64,000 bases of DNA, from positions 1-64,000 of the forward strand of contig NZ_VRLS01000037.1 in assembly GCF_008017825.1 (NCBI RefSeq), written 5' to 3'. A program made the translations under genes and the position numbers. The notes beneath the pieces are model-generated. The model searched no databases and was not told where the DNA came from. It worked only from the letters and a program-made list of their open reading frames with translations. This DNA comes from Mesonia sp008017825 (GTDB taxonomy: Bacteria; Bacteroidota; Bacteroidia; Flavobacteriales; Flavobacteriaceae). Within the stretch, counting starts at the first letter, position 1. Each line of letters opens with the position of its first letter. Shown here piece by piece: positions 18,181 to 27,047 of this stretch.

Positions 18181-18204
18181 ATGTTTTACATTAGCCACTC
18201 CATT

Positions 18205-18278
18205 GGGGGATTAGCTCAGTTGGCTAGAGCGTTTGGCTGGCAGCCAAAAGGTCATCGGTTCGACTCCGATATTCTCCA
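18205..18278 (+). tRNA. tRNA-Ala (GGC)
   Basis: A complete 74-nt cloverleaf. The acceptor stem GGGGGAT/ATTCTCC includes the G3-U70 wobble that is the main alanine identity element. There is a D-arm GCTC/GAGC and an anticodon stem TTTGG/CCAAA around the loop CTGGCAG, giving anticodon GGC. The T-arm is ATCGG/CCGAT. The discriminator is A and the full CCA is not encoded. It sits 24 bases after the antiporter and directly before a strong terminator. Confidence 0.97.
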
Positions 18279-18280
18279 CA

Positions 18281-18313
18281 AAAAAACCTGCTAAATTATA
18301 GCAGGTTTTTTTT
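18281..18313 (+). terminator. Terminator after tRNA-Ala
   Basis: A perfect 13-bp stem (AAAAAACCTGCTA at 18281-18293 with 18299-18311), 5-nt loop, followed by more T. The A- and T-rich arms could also serve the convergent gene that ends at 18332. Confidence 0.88.
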
Positions 18314-18331
18314 ATAAAAATTTAATAAAGC

Positions 18332-19702
18332 TTATCCCACAATATTATCTTTGTTATAGCCTAAATACTCCACTTCTTTTTCAGTAAATTCAATTCCATT
18401 TTCAGCTAATTCTGCTAAAATAGGCTCGTAAACTTCTTTGCTAATTGGTCTTAAAACTCCAGGAGTAGTAATTTCTTTGTTTAAGATCTTAACAGTTGCA
18501 ATTGCTACAGGTAAACCTACAGTTTTCGCCATTGCAGTATAAGTTTGGTCTTCACCAATATGAACCATGGTAGAGTCGATCTGTTTTTTCTTTCCGTTAA
18601 GTTCATATCCAAATTTATGATACATTACAATCATGTCTTTATCATCTTCCGCTAAGGTCCATTTGTCTTCAAGAATTTTTTGGAGCGCTTGGGCAGGTGT
18701 TGCATCTTTAATTCCTATCTTTTTCTCGGTGTTGAAAATATCAAGTTCCAAAAGTTTTTCCCACATCAAATCATCTTGATCTATTTTAAGGGAATAACGC
18801 ATTTTAAGCTCTACAGAATCTGTTGGGGAGTAAGGGAGAAATGAGTTTACAAACTCTCTATAACTCATATTTTCTGAGTTTTGCATAAAGTAAGTGTCAT
18901 CGGTCATTCCTAATTGAACAAACATATTCCATGCTTTACTAAAGCCTACTCTTCGTAGAGTTCCTCTATATAAAGTTTTTATACTGTCTAAGCCATAAAC
19001 GCTTTGGTAAGCAAGAGAGTTTCTGTTGGCAAGTCCTTCAAATTTTCCGTAACCTTCAACTTCCAAAAATTCGGTTCTTCTAAAAAGTCGGTGATAGGGA
19101 ATATATTTATACTGTCCTTCTTGCATAAATTCTGCAGCACCACCTTGACCCGCTACTACAACATTTCTAGGATTCCAAGTAAACTTATAGTTCCATAAAT
19201 TGGTATCGCTCTCTGGAGCTACTAAACCGCCAGTAAAAGATTCAAAAAGCAATAGCTTGCCGCCATTCTCTCTAATTTTATCAATTACCTGCATGGCACT
19301 CATATGATCAATGCCTGGATCGACACCAATCTCATTCATAAACACTAAACCCTTATCTTTTACAGCTTCATCTAGAGCTTCCATTTCTTTGCTTACGTAA
19401 GAAGCGGTAACCATATTTTTCCCAAATTCTACACAATCTTTAGCGACTTCTATATGGAATCTTGCGGGAAGCATTGAAATAACAATATCTGCATTTTTAA
19501 TAGCTTCTTTACGTTCTTCTTCCTTAAAAATATCTAGAGAAATTGCTTTGGTGTTTTCATGATCTCCAGCAAATTTTTGAGCATTTTCTATAGATAAATC
19601 TCCAATAGTTAAGAAGAGTTTTTCTGAAGTAGATTTTTCTTTTAAATATTTAATGAGGGAAGAGGTAGATTTTCCTGCTCCAATAATTAATATGTTTCGC
19701 AT
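18332..19702 (-). CDS. Saccharopine dehydrogenase family protein
   Basis: A 456-residue NAD(P)-dependent oxidoreductase-like protein. The Rossmann fingerprint ILIIGAGKSTSSLIKYL lies at the very N-terminus when translation starts at the ATG at 19702. The open frame extends 12 codons further, but that extension would precede the conserved start, so I chose the internal ATG. Further family segments are MLPARFHIEVAKDC, VDPGIDHMSAMQVID and FTWNPRNVVVAGQGG. Homologues act in lysine metabolism (saccharopine reductase/dehydrogenase); the exact reaction here is not proven. It is a single gene, divergent from DUF423. Confidence 0.88.
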   Translation of the reverse strand: MRNILIIGAGKSTSSLIKYLKEKSTSEKLFLTIGDLSIENAQKFAGDHENTKAISLDIFKEEERKEAIKNADIVISMLPARFHIEVAKDCVEFGKNMVTASYVSKEMEALDEAVKDKGLVFMNEIGVDPGIDHMSAMQVIDKIRENGGKLLLFESFTGGLVAPESDTNLWNYKFTWNPRNVVVAGQGGAAEFMQEGQYKYIPYHRLFRRTEFLEVEGYGKFEGLANRNSLAYQSVYGLDSIKTLYRGTLRRVGFSKAWNMFVQLGMTDDTYFMQNSENMSYREFVNSFLPYSPTDSVELKMRYSLKIDQDDLMWEKLLELDIFNTEKKIGIKDATPAQALQKILEDKWTLAEDDKDMIVMYHKFGYELNGKKKQIDSTMVHIGEDQTYTAMAKTVGLPVAIATVKILNKEITTPGVLRPISKEVYEPILAELAENGIEFTEKEVEYLGYNKDNIVG

Positions 19703-19773
19703 CTTAAATAGTTGTTTAAATTTGCAGTTATTCTTCAAAGTAATTAATTAATTACCGGTAAAAAAAATAATAG

Positions 19774-20163
19774 ATGCATAGAAAGTTGTTAATTTTAGGG
19801 AGTGTAAGTGGATTTTTGGCAGTAATTCTTGGCGCTTTTGCAAGTCATGGATTAGAGAAGGTTTTATCTGTGAGTGAATTGAGTACTTTTGAGGTGGGAA
19901 TTAGGTATCAGTTTTATCATACGCTATTAGCGATCCTTTGCGGAAGTATTTCGGCGTTAAGCGAAAAAAGTAAAAACACTATATTTTACTTAATTCTTAT
20001 AGGTGTGATTTTATTTTCGGGATCAATTTATGGTTTAGCTACCAACATTCTTTCTGTTTTCGATTTTAAAACCATTGCCTGGTTAACTCCTGTTGGGGGC
20101 ATATTTTTAATTTCTAGTTGGTTAGTGTTGTTTTTTAACGTGCTGAAAATGAAAAAGAAATAA
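19774..20163 (+). CDS. DUF423 membrane protein
   Basis: A 129-residue inner-membrane protein with four hydrophobic segments and the DUF423 hallmark GAFASHGLEKVL near residues 22-33, followed by a YQFYHTLL helix. Function of the family is unknown. It is a single gene 73 bases before pckA and divergent from the saccharopine dehydrogenase-like gene. Confidence 0.88.
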   Translation: MHRKLLILGSVSGFLAVILGAFASHGLEKVLSVSELSTFEVGIRYQFYHTLLAILCGSISALSEKSKNTIFYLILIGVILFSGSIYGLATNILSVFDFKTIAWLTPVGGIFLISSWLVLFFNVLKMKKK

Positions 20164-20236
20164 AAAAACTAAGTAATCCTATATTTGTTTGGTATTATTT
20201 ATATTTTTGTTCTAAAGAACACAACAAATCAATTTT

Positions 20237-21835
20237 ATGGTGGAAAATAATAAAACCACGAAAGCGTTTTCATTAGAAAACTACGGAATAAAAGATACTA
20301 AGGCTCACTATCAACTATCTTCAGAAGAGCTTCACAAAATCACAGTAGAAAAAGGACAGGGCGTTGAAGTAAGTTCAGGTGCTTTGGCAGTCAATACAGG
20401 AGAGTTTACAGGAAGATCTCCTAAAGACCGTTTTATTGTAAAAGATGAAGTGACTAAAGATGAAATATGGTGGGGGGATGTAAATATTCCTTTCGATCCA
20501 GAAAAATTTGATCAGCTATATGATAAAGTAACCGAGTACCTTTCAGGGAAAGAGTTATACGTAAGAGATGCTTACGCTTGCGCGGATGAAGAATATCAAT
20601 TAAATATTCGTGTAATTAATGAGTACCCTTGGAGTAATATGTTTGCTCACAATATGTTTTTGAGACCTACGGAAGAAGAATTGAAAGACTTTACTCCAGA
20701 GTGGACGGTTGTAAATGCTCCAGGCTTTATGGCAGATCCAGAGGTTGATGGAACAAGACAGCATAATTTTGCAATCTTAAATTTCTCTAAGAAAATAGCT
20801 TTAATTGGTGGAACTGGTTATACTGGGGAAATTAAAAAAGGTATTTTCTCTGCTTTAAACTTTATCTTACCTGTATTTAAAAATACATTGTCAATGCACT
20901 GTTCTGCTAATGTGGGAGATGATGGTGATACAGCAATTTTCTTTGGTCTTTCAGGAACAGGAAAAACAACTTTATCTGCAGATCCAGAAAGAAAATTAAT
21001 TGGAGATGATGAACACGGATGGACGAAAGATAATAAGGTGTTTAATTTTGAAGGTGGTTGTTATGCAAAAGTAATTAACCTTTCTAAAGAGAATGAACCA
21101 GATATCTTTAATGCGATCAAACCGGGAGCCATTCTAGAAAATGTCATTATTGATGATAAGGGAGGTGTAGATTTTGAAGATGTTTCAATTACACAAAACA
21201 CGAGAGTAAGTTACCCTATATACCATATTAACAATATTCAGCAGCCTTCTGTAGGAGAAAATCCAAAGAATATTTTCTTTTTAACGGCAGATGCTTTTGG
21301 GGTATTACCTCCAATTAGTAAGCTAACGCCGGGTCAAGCTGCTTACCACTTTATTAGTGGTTATACAGCAAAAGTAGCAGGAACAGAGGCAGGAATTACC
21401 GAGCCAGTACCAAGTTTCTCTGCTTGTTTTGGAGCGCCATTCATGCCATTACACCCAACACGCTATGCAGAAATGTTAAGTAAAAAAATGCAAGATGCAG
21501 GTGTAAACGTATGGTTGGTTAACACAGGATGGACTGGAGGTCCTTACGGAGTTGGTTCTCGTATGAAGTTAAAATACACAAGAGAAATGATTTCTTCTGC
21601 TTTAGAAGGTAAATTAGATAAGGTAGATTATATAACGCATCCAATTTTCGGATTAGAAATGCCAAAAGAGTGCTTAAACGTTCCTTCTGAAGTTTTAAAC
21701 CCAAGAGAAACTTGGAAAGATAAAGAAGCATACGATGTGAAAGCAAATGAATTAGCATTATTCTTTAAAAACAATTTTAAGATGTTTGAAGATAATGCAA
21801 GTGAAGAAATATTAAAAGGCGGACCTATTGTTTAG
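20237..21835 (+). CDS. pckA: Phosphoenolpyruvate carboxykinase (ATP)
   Basis: A 532-residue gluconeogenic enzyme converting oxaloacetate and ATP to phosphoenolpyruvate, CO2 and ADP. The ATP-binding P-loop GLSGTGKTTLS is at about residues 236-246. The preceding MHCSANVG, the metal-site GDDEHGW, FEGGCYAKVI and NTGWTGGPYG segments are all intact. Length is that of the ATP-type family. Two TAnnTTTG-like elements (TATATTTG at 20180-20187 and TATTTTTG at 20202-20209) lie upstream. Downstream are two hairpins back to back that separate it from convergent hemD. Confidence 0.97.
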   Translation: MVENNKTTKAFSLENYGIKDTKAHYQLSSEELHKITVEKGQGVEVSSGALAVNTGEFTGRSPKDRFIVKDEVTKDEIWWGDVNIPFDPEKFDQLYDKVTEYLSGKELYVRDAYACADEEYQLNIRVINEYPWSNMFAHNMFLRPTEEELKDFTPEWTVVNAPGFMADPEVDGTRQHNFAILNFSKKIALIGGTGYTGEIKKGIFSALNFILPVFKNTLSMHCSANVGDDGDTAIFFGLSGTGKTTLSADPERKLIGDDEHGWTKDNKVFNFEGGCYAKVINLSKENEPDIFNAIKPGAILENVIIDDKGGVDFEDVSITQNTRVSYPIYHINNIQQPSVGENPKNIFFLTADAFGVLPPISKLTPGQAAYHFISGYTAKVAGTEAGITEPVPSFSACFGAPFMPLHPTRYAEMLSKKMQDAGVNVWLVNTGWTGGPYGVGSRMKLKYTREMISSALEGKLDKVDYITHPIFGLEMPKECLNVPSEVLNPRETWKDKEAYDVKANELALFFKNNFKMFEDNASEEILKGGPIV

Positions 21836-21855
21836 GTTTTTCTTTTAGAAATATT

Positions 21856-21892
21856 AAAAATCCGGTTGAAAAATTCAACCGGATTTTTTTTT
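21856..21892 (+). terminator. Terminator of pckA
   Basis: A perfect 15-bp stem (arms 21856-21870 and 21874-21888, core TCCGGTTGAA) with an AAA loop, followed by a T-tract that brings the run to about nine T. Confidence 0.9.
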
Positions 21893-21897
21893 GATAA

Positions 21898-21937
21898 AAA
21901 AATATAGCCTAGTTGATATCAACTAGGCTATATTTTT
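21898..21937. terminator. Forty-base perfect palindrome, likely bidirectional terminator
   Basis: Arms 21898-21917 and 21918-21937 are exact reverse complements with no spacer (core TAGCCTAGTTGAT/ATCAACTAGGCTA). A-rich and T-rich ends give a U-tract on both strands. It lies between convergent pckA and hemD, just after the pckA hairpin, so it most simply terminates hemD transcription from the other side. Confidence 0.75.
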
Positions 21938-21955
21938 AACTTGATATTTGGTAAA

Positions 21956-22702
21956 CTACTTCTTGTTTTGCTCCTTTATGTACTTTTCTAAAGCCATAGT
22001 CATAGAAGGGGTTTCTGGGGTAGGTGCTTTAATATTAGCAACTAACCCGTGTTCTTTCGCAGCTTTTATGGTAGAATTTCCAAAGACAGCAATACGTGTA
22101 TTGTTTTGTTTAAAGTCTGGGAAATTCTCAAAGAGAGATTTTATTCCGCTAGGACTAAAGAAAACAACAATATCATAAAACACTTTTTCTAAGTGTGATA
22201 AATCACTTACTACTGTTCTATAAAAAATACCTTTTGTCCAATCTACTCCTAATTTATTTAATTCTTTAGGGATATCTGGCTTCAACATATCAGAAGAAGG
22301 GAGTAAGAATTTTTCTCCTTTATACTTTTTGATGGTTGGAGACAATTCTGCGAAAGTTCTCTTACCAACATAAATTTTTCTTTTTCTGTAAACTACATAT
22401 TTTTGTAGATAATAAGCAACAGCTTCACTCAAACAGAAGTATTTTAAAGTATCGGGCACTTTATAGCGCATTTCTTCTGCGATTCTGAAAAAATGATCTA
22501 CTGCATTTCTACTTGTAAGAATAATGGCTGTGTATTGAGTTAAATCAATTTTTTGCTGTCTTACATTTTTTGAAGAAACTCCTTCAACGTGAATAAATGG
22601 TATGAAATCAATTTTTACTTTTTGTTTTTCTTCAAGTTCAGAATATGGAGAATTTTCAACCTTAGGCTCTGGTTGAGAAATTAAAATTGTTTTCACTTTC
22701 AT
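21956..22702 (-). CDS. hemD: Uroporphyrinogen-III synthase
   Basis: A 248-residue enzyme of tetrapyrrole synthesis that cyclises hydroxymethylbilane to uroporphyrinogen III with inversion of ring D. The family is poorly conserved in sequence. Recognisable parts are the N-terminal ILISQPEP, AIILTSRNAVDHFF, LLPSSDMLKP and the C-terminal VVFFSPSGIKSLFENFP with IAVFGNSTIKAAKEHGL. No other haem gene is adjacent. The membrane protein DUF4271 is encoded immediately upstream on the same strand, a pairing common in flavobacteria. Confidence 0.9.
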   Translation of the reverse strand: MKVKTILISQPEPKVENSPYSELEEKQKVKIDFIPFIHVEGVSSKNVRQQKIDLTQYTAIILTSRNAVDHFFRIAEEMRYKVPDTLKYFCLSEAVAYYLQKYVVYRKRKIYVGKRTFAELSPTIKKYKGEKFLLPSSDMLKPDIPKELNKLGVDWTKGIFYRTVVSDLSHLEKVFYDIVVFFSPSGIKSLFENFPDFKQNNTRIAVFGNSTIKAAKEHGLVANIKAPTPETPSMTMALEKYIKEQNKK

Positions 22703-22736
22703 ATGCGTACAAATTTAGAGTTTTGAAACTTAGCTT

Positions 22737-23390
22737 TTATGTAATTACTTTATATAAAATAATATACGGTGCTATTTCAAGGGTGCAAAGGTACAAAATA
22801 AAATAAAACGAATACTTAAAAACAAGTTTTTGGTTTTTTAAATAATATTTTAATAGAATAAATAAATTTAATAAAAGGTATAAGAGTGTAGATATAATAA
22901 GGGTTATAGGGCTTGGAGTCCAGCTATATATAAAGATCAATAAGATGGGAAATAAGGTGAAAGCCAGTAAGTTTTTATAGGTAATCTTATAAAAAATATA
23001 ATTATCGATCACTTTATCTATCGTAAAAATAGAAGCGATGATTTTTTCTACAAGGTATTTTATTCCGATAAGGACATTTAACAGAATAAAAATCTGAAGA
23101 AAAAAAAGGAAATTATATTCAACATTTAAAATTCCGATTACTTTAAACAAGGTGAAAAGTCCTAAAGAAAGGATAACACTATGGGATAAGTAAATAATAA
23201 AACTAAAAAAATTAAAGACCGATGGTTTTTTTTGGTGTGAGGTAAAATACTTACCCGAGAAGAAAAGATTTCTAAAATCGGTAAATTTTTCAGGATATAA
23301 TTGATTGCTAACTAATACTAAGACTAAAACAAATAAAAAGGTTAAAGTAACCCAATTGTTATGCTCCATATTTCTTACAATCACTTCCAA
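22737..23390 (-). CDS. DUF4271 membrane protein
   Basis: A 217-residue very hydrophobic protein with about six membrane segments and few charged residues, matching the Bacteroidetes DUF4271 family. An internal Met (residue 8, at 23369) is an alternative start. Function is unknown. It is 34 bases upstream of hemD on the same strand and likely co-transcribed, which is the only hint about its role. Confidence 0.82.
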   Translation of the reverse strand: MEVIVRNMEHNNWVTLTFLFVLVLVLVSNQLYPEKFTDFRNLFFSGKYFTSHQKKPSVFNFFSFIIYLSHSVILSLGLFTLFKVIGILNVEYNFLFFLQIFILLNVLIGIKYLVEKIIASIFTIDKVIDNYIFYKITYKNLLAFTLFPILLIFIYSWTPSPITLIISTLLYLLLNLFILLKYYLKNQKLVFKYSFYFILYLCTLEIAPYIILYKVIT

Positions 23391-23461
23391 AGTATAGAAT
23401 TTTGAGCAAAGTTAAAAATTAAATAGCTAGGATTTGCTAAAATTTTGAGGTTAAAAATAGT

Positions 23462-23469
23462 TACATTTG
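23462..23469 (+). promoter_or_regulatory. Putative -7 element of the glycosyltransferase operon
   Basis: TACATTTG matches TAnnTTTG and lies 13 bases before the ATG at 23483. TTTG-like motifs occur upstream but at spacings (14 and 25) off the usual 19-21. Confidence 0.45.
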
Positions 23470-23482
23470 CCAAAAAAAGAGA

Positions 23483-24211
23483 ATGCCCCAGCGCTTAGTA
23501 ATTATACCTACATATAATGAAATTGAAAATATAGAGCGTATTATTCGCAATGTGTTTTCACAAAAGCACGATTTTCATATTTTAGTTGTAGATGATAATT
23601 CACCAGACGGCACAGCCTCTTTAGTTTCATTATTACAAAAAGAATTTGATAATAAACTCTTTCTAGAAGTTAGAAAAAATAAATCGGGTTTAGGGACAGC
23701 TTATATTCATGGGTTCAAGTGGGCTTTACAAAAGGATTACGAATTTATTTTTGAAATGGATGCCGATTTTTCTCACAATCCAAACGATTTAATTCGTTTG
23801 TACAATAGTTGTGTTAAGGAAAAAGCAGATGTTGCTATTGGGTCGCGATATGTTAAAGGTGTAAATGTAGTTAACTGGCCCATGAAACGGGTTTTGATGA
23901 GCTACATGGCCTCTAAATATGTAAAAGCTATTACTAGAATGCCAATTCAAGATACTACGGCAGGGTTTGTGTGTTATCGAAGAAATGTATTGGAAAAAAT
24001 TAATCTTAATTCTATTCAATTTGTGGGATATGCTTTTCAAATTGAAATGAAATTTAAAGCTTACCTATTAAATTTTAAAATTGTTGAGGTACCTGTTATT
24101 TTTACTGACAGAACTCGTGGAGAATCAAAACTGAGCAGCAATATTATCTCTGAAGCTGTTTTTGGTGTATTAAAAATGAAGTTTAAAAGTCTATTTGGAA
24201 AAGAAGTATGA
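23483..24211 (+). CDS. Polyprenol monophosphomannose synthase-like glycosyltransferase (GT2)
   Basis: A 242-residue GT-A fold family 2 glycosyltransferase. The nucleotide-binding start VIIPTYNEIENIERII, the VVDDNSPDGT motif and the metal-binding EMDADFSHNP with the DxD are visible. These are followed by IGSRYVKG and the family-typical RGESKLS near the C-terminus. It resembles dolichol/polyprenol phosphate mannose synthases without the C-terminal membrane domain. It probably transfers a hexose to a lipid carrier, the exact sugar being unknown. Its stop overlaps the start of the dihydroorotase gene by 4 bases. Confidence 0.92.
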   Translation: MPQRLVIIPTYNEIENIERIIRNVFSQKHDFHILVVDDNSPDGTASLVSLLQKEFDNKLFLEVRKNKSGLGTAYIHGFKWALQKDYEFIFEMDADFSHNPNDLIRLYNSCVKEKADVAIGSRYVKGVNVVNWPMKRVLMSYMASKYVKAITRMPIQDTTAGFVCYRRNVLEKINLNSIQFVGYAFQIEMKFKAYLLNFKIVEVPVIFTDRTRGESKLSSNIISEAVFGVLKMKFKSLFGKEV

Positions 24212-25548
24212 AAAAGATACTAATAAAAAATGCTAAGATTGTAAATGAAGGCATCGTTAGAGATGGAGAAGTTTACATTGAAGATGATATCATTAAAGAA
24301 GTAGCAGACATTATAAGTGTAAAATCTCATGATGTTCAAGTTATTGATGCAGAAGGGCAATACTTATTGCCAGGGGTAATAGATGATCAAGTTCATTTTA
24401 GAGAACCAGGATTAACTCATAAAGAAGATATCGCTTCGGGTTCAAGAGCTGCTGTAGCAGGAGGAATTACTTCTTTTATAGAAATGCCTAATACCAAGCC
24501 GCAAACCACCACGATAGAACTGTTGGAAGAGAAATTTGCCACAGCAAAAGAAAGCTCTGTTGCAAACTATTCATTTATGTTTGGTGGTACTAATGATAAC
24601 CTTGAAGAGATAAAAAAAATTAATCCTAAAAACACGGCTGCTTTAAAGTTGTTTTTAGGATCTTCTACGGGGAACATGTTGGTAGATGATGAAAAAACAT
24701 TAGAGGAAATTTTTAAACATTCTCCAGTACTTATCGCGGTACACTGTGAAGATGAACAGACGATAAAAGATAATTTAGCTAAACATAAAGAAGAGTTTGG
24801 TGATGATATTCCTATGGTTTATCATCCAAAAATTAGAAGCGAAGAAGCTTGTTATTTATCGTCTTCAAAAGCGGTAAAACTTGCAAAGAAAACTGGAGCA
24901 CGATTACATGTGTTTCACTTAAGTACAGCAAAAGAATTAAGTTTATTTGATGGAAAAAAACCATTAAAAGACAAAAAGATAACAGCAGAAGTTTGTATTC
25001 ATCACCTATGGTTCAATAACTCAGATTATGAACAAAAAGGTACGAGAATAAAATGGAATCCTGCCGTTAAAACGGAAAAAGATCAAAAAGCATTATTTAA
25101 AGCATTGCTAGAAGATAAACTAGATGTAATCGCAACAGATCACGCTCCTCATACTAAGGAAGAAAAAGATCAGATATATACCAAAGCACCAAGTGGCGGA
25201 CCCTTAGTGCAACACGCTTTGCCTGCGATGTTAGAATTTTATCATCAAGATAAAATCACATTGCCTAAAATTGTAGAAAAAATGTGTCACAATCCTGCCA
25301 TTCTATTTCAGATAGGAAAAAGAGGTTACATTAAAGAAGGGTATAAAGCAGATTTAGTTTTAGTAGATTTAAATGCTCCATGGACCGTTCAAAAAGATAA
25401 TATTTTATATAAATGTGGTTGGTCTCCATTTGAAAAAACCACATTTAAATCTAGAATTACCCACACATTTGTGAATGGAAAACTAGTATATAAAAACTTT
25501 AAAGTTTTAGAGGTTAAAAATGCAGAACGCTTAATGTTTGATAGGTAA
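24208..25548 (+). CDS. pyrC: Dihydroorotase
   Basis: A 446-residue amidohydrolase of de novo pyrimidine synthesis, converting carbamoyl-aspartate to dihydroorotate. The metal site starts with GVIDDQVHFREPG (His-x-Arg in place of the common HxH spacing, as in class I enzymes). The bridging lysine lies in AALKLFLGSS, His ligands in AVHCEDE and HVFHLST, and the catalytic Asp in ATDHAPHT. It is in a 4-base overlap with the glycosyltransferase and shares its last base with the start of the DUF4296 gene, so the three form an operon. Confidence 0.93.
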   Translation: MKKILIKNAKIVNEGIVRDGEVYIEDDIIKEVADIISVKSHDVQVIDAEGQYLLPGVIDDQVHFREPGLTHKEDIASGSRAAVAGGITSFIEMPNTKPQTTTIELLEEKFATAKESSVANYSFMFGGTNDNLEEIKKINPKNTAALKLFLGSSTGNMLVDDEKTLEEIFKHSPVLIAVHCEDEQTIKDNLAKHKEEFGDDIPMVYHPKIRSEEACYLSSSKAVKLAKKTGARLHVFHLSTAKELSLFDGKKPLKDKKITAEVCIHHLWFNNSDYEQKGTRIKWNPAVKTEKDQKALFKALLEDKLDVIATDHAPHTKEEKDQIYTKAPSGGPLVQHALPAMLEFYHQDKITLPKIVEKMCHNPAILFQIGKRGYIKEGYKADLVLVDLNAPWTVQKDNILYKCGWSPFEKTTFKSRITHTFVNGKLVYKNFKVLEVKNAERLMFDR

Positions 25549-25952
25549 TGAAAATCAAATTTCTCATCATTTTCGTCGTTATTTTAGGAGCTTGTCAAAA
25601 TGTTAATAAAGCACCAAAACCAGATAATCTTATTCCTGAAGATAAGATGGTTGATATTTTGGTTGATCTTCAGCGATTAGATGCAGTTATTCAGAAGAAT
25701 GACCAACAGTTCGAAATGAGAAATGTAAAGGCTAAAGATTTGATTTTAGAAAAATATCAAGTTGATAGCTTGCAAATAGCAAATAGCAGTAATTATTATG
25801 CAGAAGATTTTTCAGTAAATGAAAGCATTTACGAAAAAGTAAAAACTATACTTGAAGCTGAAAAGAAGTTAGTTGATAGTTTGTATGCTAATAAAAAAAC
25901 TGAAATGGAAAAAGTCAAAGCTAAGAAAACAACAGCAGTCGATAGTCTCTAA
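25548..25952 (+). CDS. DUF4296 lipoprotein
   Basis: A 134-residue protein with a lipoprotein signal ending at Cys16 (VVILGAC). It then has the DUF4296 pattern LIPEDKMVDILVDLQRLDA, followed by charged helices with a coiled-coil look and a Lys-rich C-terminus. Function is unknown. It starts on the last base of pyrC, and its 3' end overlaps the convergent epimerase gene by 4 bases. Confidence 0.85.
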   Translation: MKIKFLIIFVVILGACQNVNKAPKPDNLIPEDKMVDILVDLQRLDAVIQKNDQQFEMRNVKAKDLILEKYQVDSLQIANSSNYYAEDFSVNESIYEKVKTILEAEKKLVDSLYANKKTEMEKVKAKKTTAVDSL

Positions 25953-26965
25953 TTATTAGTATCAATATAATACTTAGAGACTCTTTTAATGGTTTTTTCT
26001 AAAGGGGTAAACTGTAAGTCTACCGCTTCTTCAATCTTAGTAGTCTTATAAAAGGTCTCATTAAAAGCTGCTTTTATAGACAATTTAGTGATTTCTTGTG
26101 GAGTTCCTAATAGCTTTCTTCCTATCGATTGAAAAATCCATCCTAGACTGATCATCCAAGATTTTATTGGTTTTTTAGGAGCTTGGCACTTTAACTCTTT
26201 AGCAATTTGTTGAAGAATTACCTTAAAAGATAAGTTCTCTCCAACCAAAATAAAGCGTTCTTGTTTAATATGAGAAGTCATAAGGCTAACCATAGCTTTA
26301 GTAACATCTTTTACATCTACAAAGCCTGTTATTAACGAAATGTAATAGCTTAACCCTTTTTTTACTTTACTGAATAATAATCCGCTGCCGCTTTTCCAAA
26401 ATCCCTCTCCAATGATAATTCCCGGGTTAACAATAACCACATTTAAACCTTCTTGAGAAGCTCGCCAAACTTCCATTTCTGCCCCATACTTTGTAATTGA
26501 ATAATTATCGTATTTTTTTTCGTTGTTACGAGGAGAAACTTCAGTAACCATTTTTTTATTTAACTCACTCCCCAAAGTTGCGATAGAACTTACATGACAA
26601 AATTTCTTTACGGAATGTGACAAAGCCAAATTCACCATATTAGAGGTACCTTCAATATTCACTTTTCTCAGCTTCTTATATTCCTTTTCAGAAGGATTAT
26701 AAGAGATGTATCCTGCACAATGATAAACTTCGTCAATTCCTTGAAAGGTATCAGATAGTTGTGGGATATTTTCTAGGGTAGCATTAACCCATTCAATTCG
26801 CTCTAATTGTGAGGCAGTATTAGGGTAGCACGAAAGGAGTAATTTTTCTACGTAAATTACTTTTTCTTGAGACCTATAAATAGCTCTTATAGGTTTGTTT
26901 AATTGTAAGAGTTGGGCAAGAAGGTGACTCCCTACCAAACCTGTGGCGCCAGTAACTAAAATCAT
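25949..26965 (-). CDS. NAD-dependent epimerase/dehydratase family protein
   Basis: A 338-residue extended short-chain dehydrogenase. The nucleotide fingerprint ILVTGATGLVGSHLL starts at residue 2. The catalytic Tyr-x3-Lys is in YSITKYG, and a VSSIATLG strand precedes it. The second half includes VNPGIIIGEG and a VDVKDVTKAM segment typical of dihydroflavonol-reductase-like SDRs. The substrate is unknown. It is divergent from tyrS, with about 80 bases between them. Confidence 0.9.
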   Translation of the reverse strand: MILVTGATGLVGSHLLAQLLQLNKPIRAIYRSQEKVIYVEKLLLSCYPNTASQLERIEWVNATLENIPQLSDTFQGIDEVYHCAGYISYNPSEKEYKKLRKVNIEGTSNMVNLALSHSVKKFCHVSSIATLGSELNKKMVTEVSPRNNEKKYDNYSITKYGAEMEVWRASQEGLNVVIVNPGIIIGEGFWKSGSGLLFSKVKKGLSYYISLITGFVDVKDVTKAMVSLMTSHIKQERFILVGENLSFKVILQQIAKELKCQAPKKPIKSWMISLGWIFQSIGRKLLGTPQEITKLSIKAAFNETFYKTTKIEEAVDLQFTPLEKTIKRVSKYYIDTNN

Positions 26966-27011
26966 ACTGTAAATATAGCGAAATCCTTATAGGAAAATTT
27001 TGAGTTTCCTA

Positions 27012-27019
27012 TATCTTTG
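27012..27019 (+). promoter_or_regulatory. Putative -7 promoter element of tyrS
   Basis: TATCTTTG matches TAnnTTTG and lies 28 bases before the tyrS ATG. No good TTTG at -33 is visible. Confidence 0.5.
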
Positions 27020-27047
27020 CGCTTTGCTATAATTAAATAATAAAGCC

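Noticed and set aside
18181..18332. Integrated element at tRNA-Ala
   Set aside because: No integrase, no repeated tRNA 3' end and only housekeeping genes nearby.
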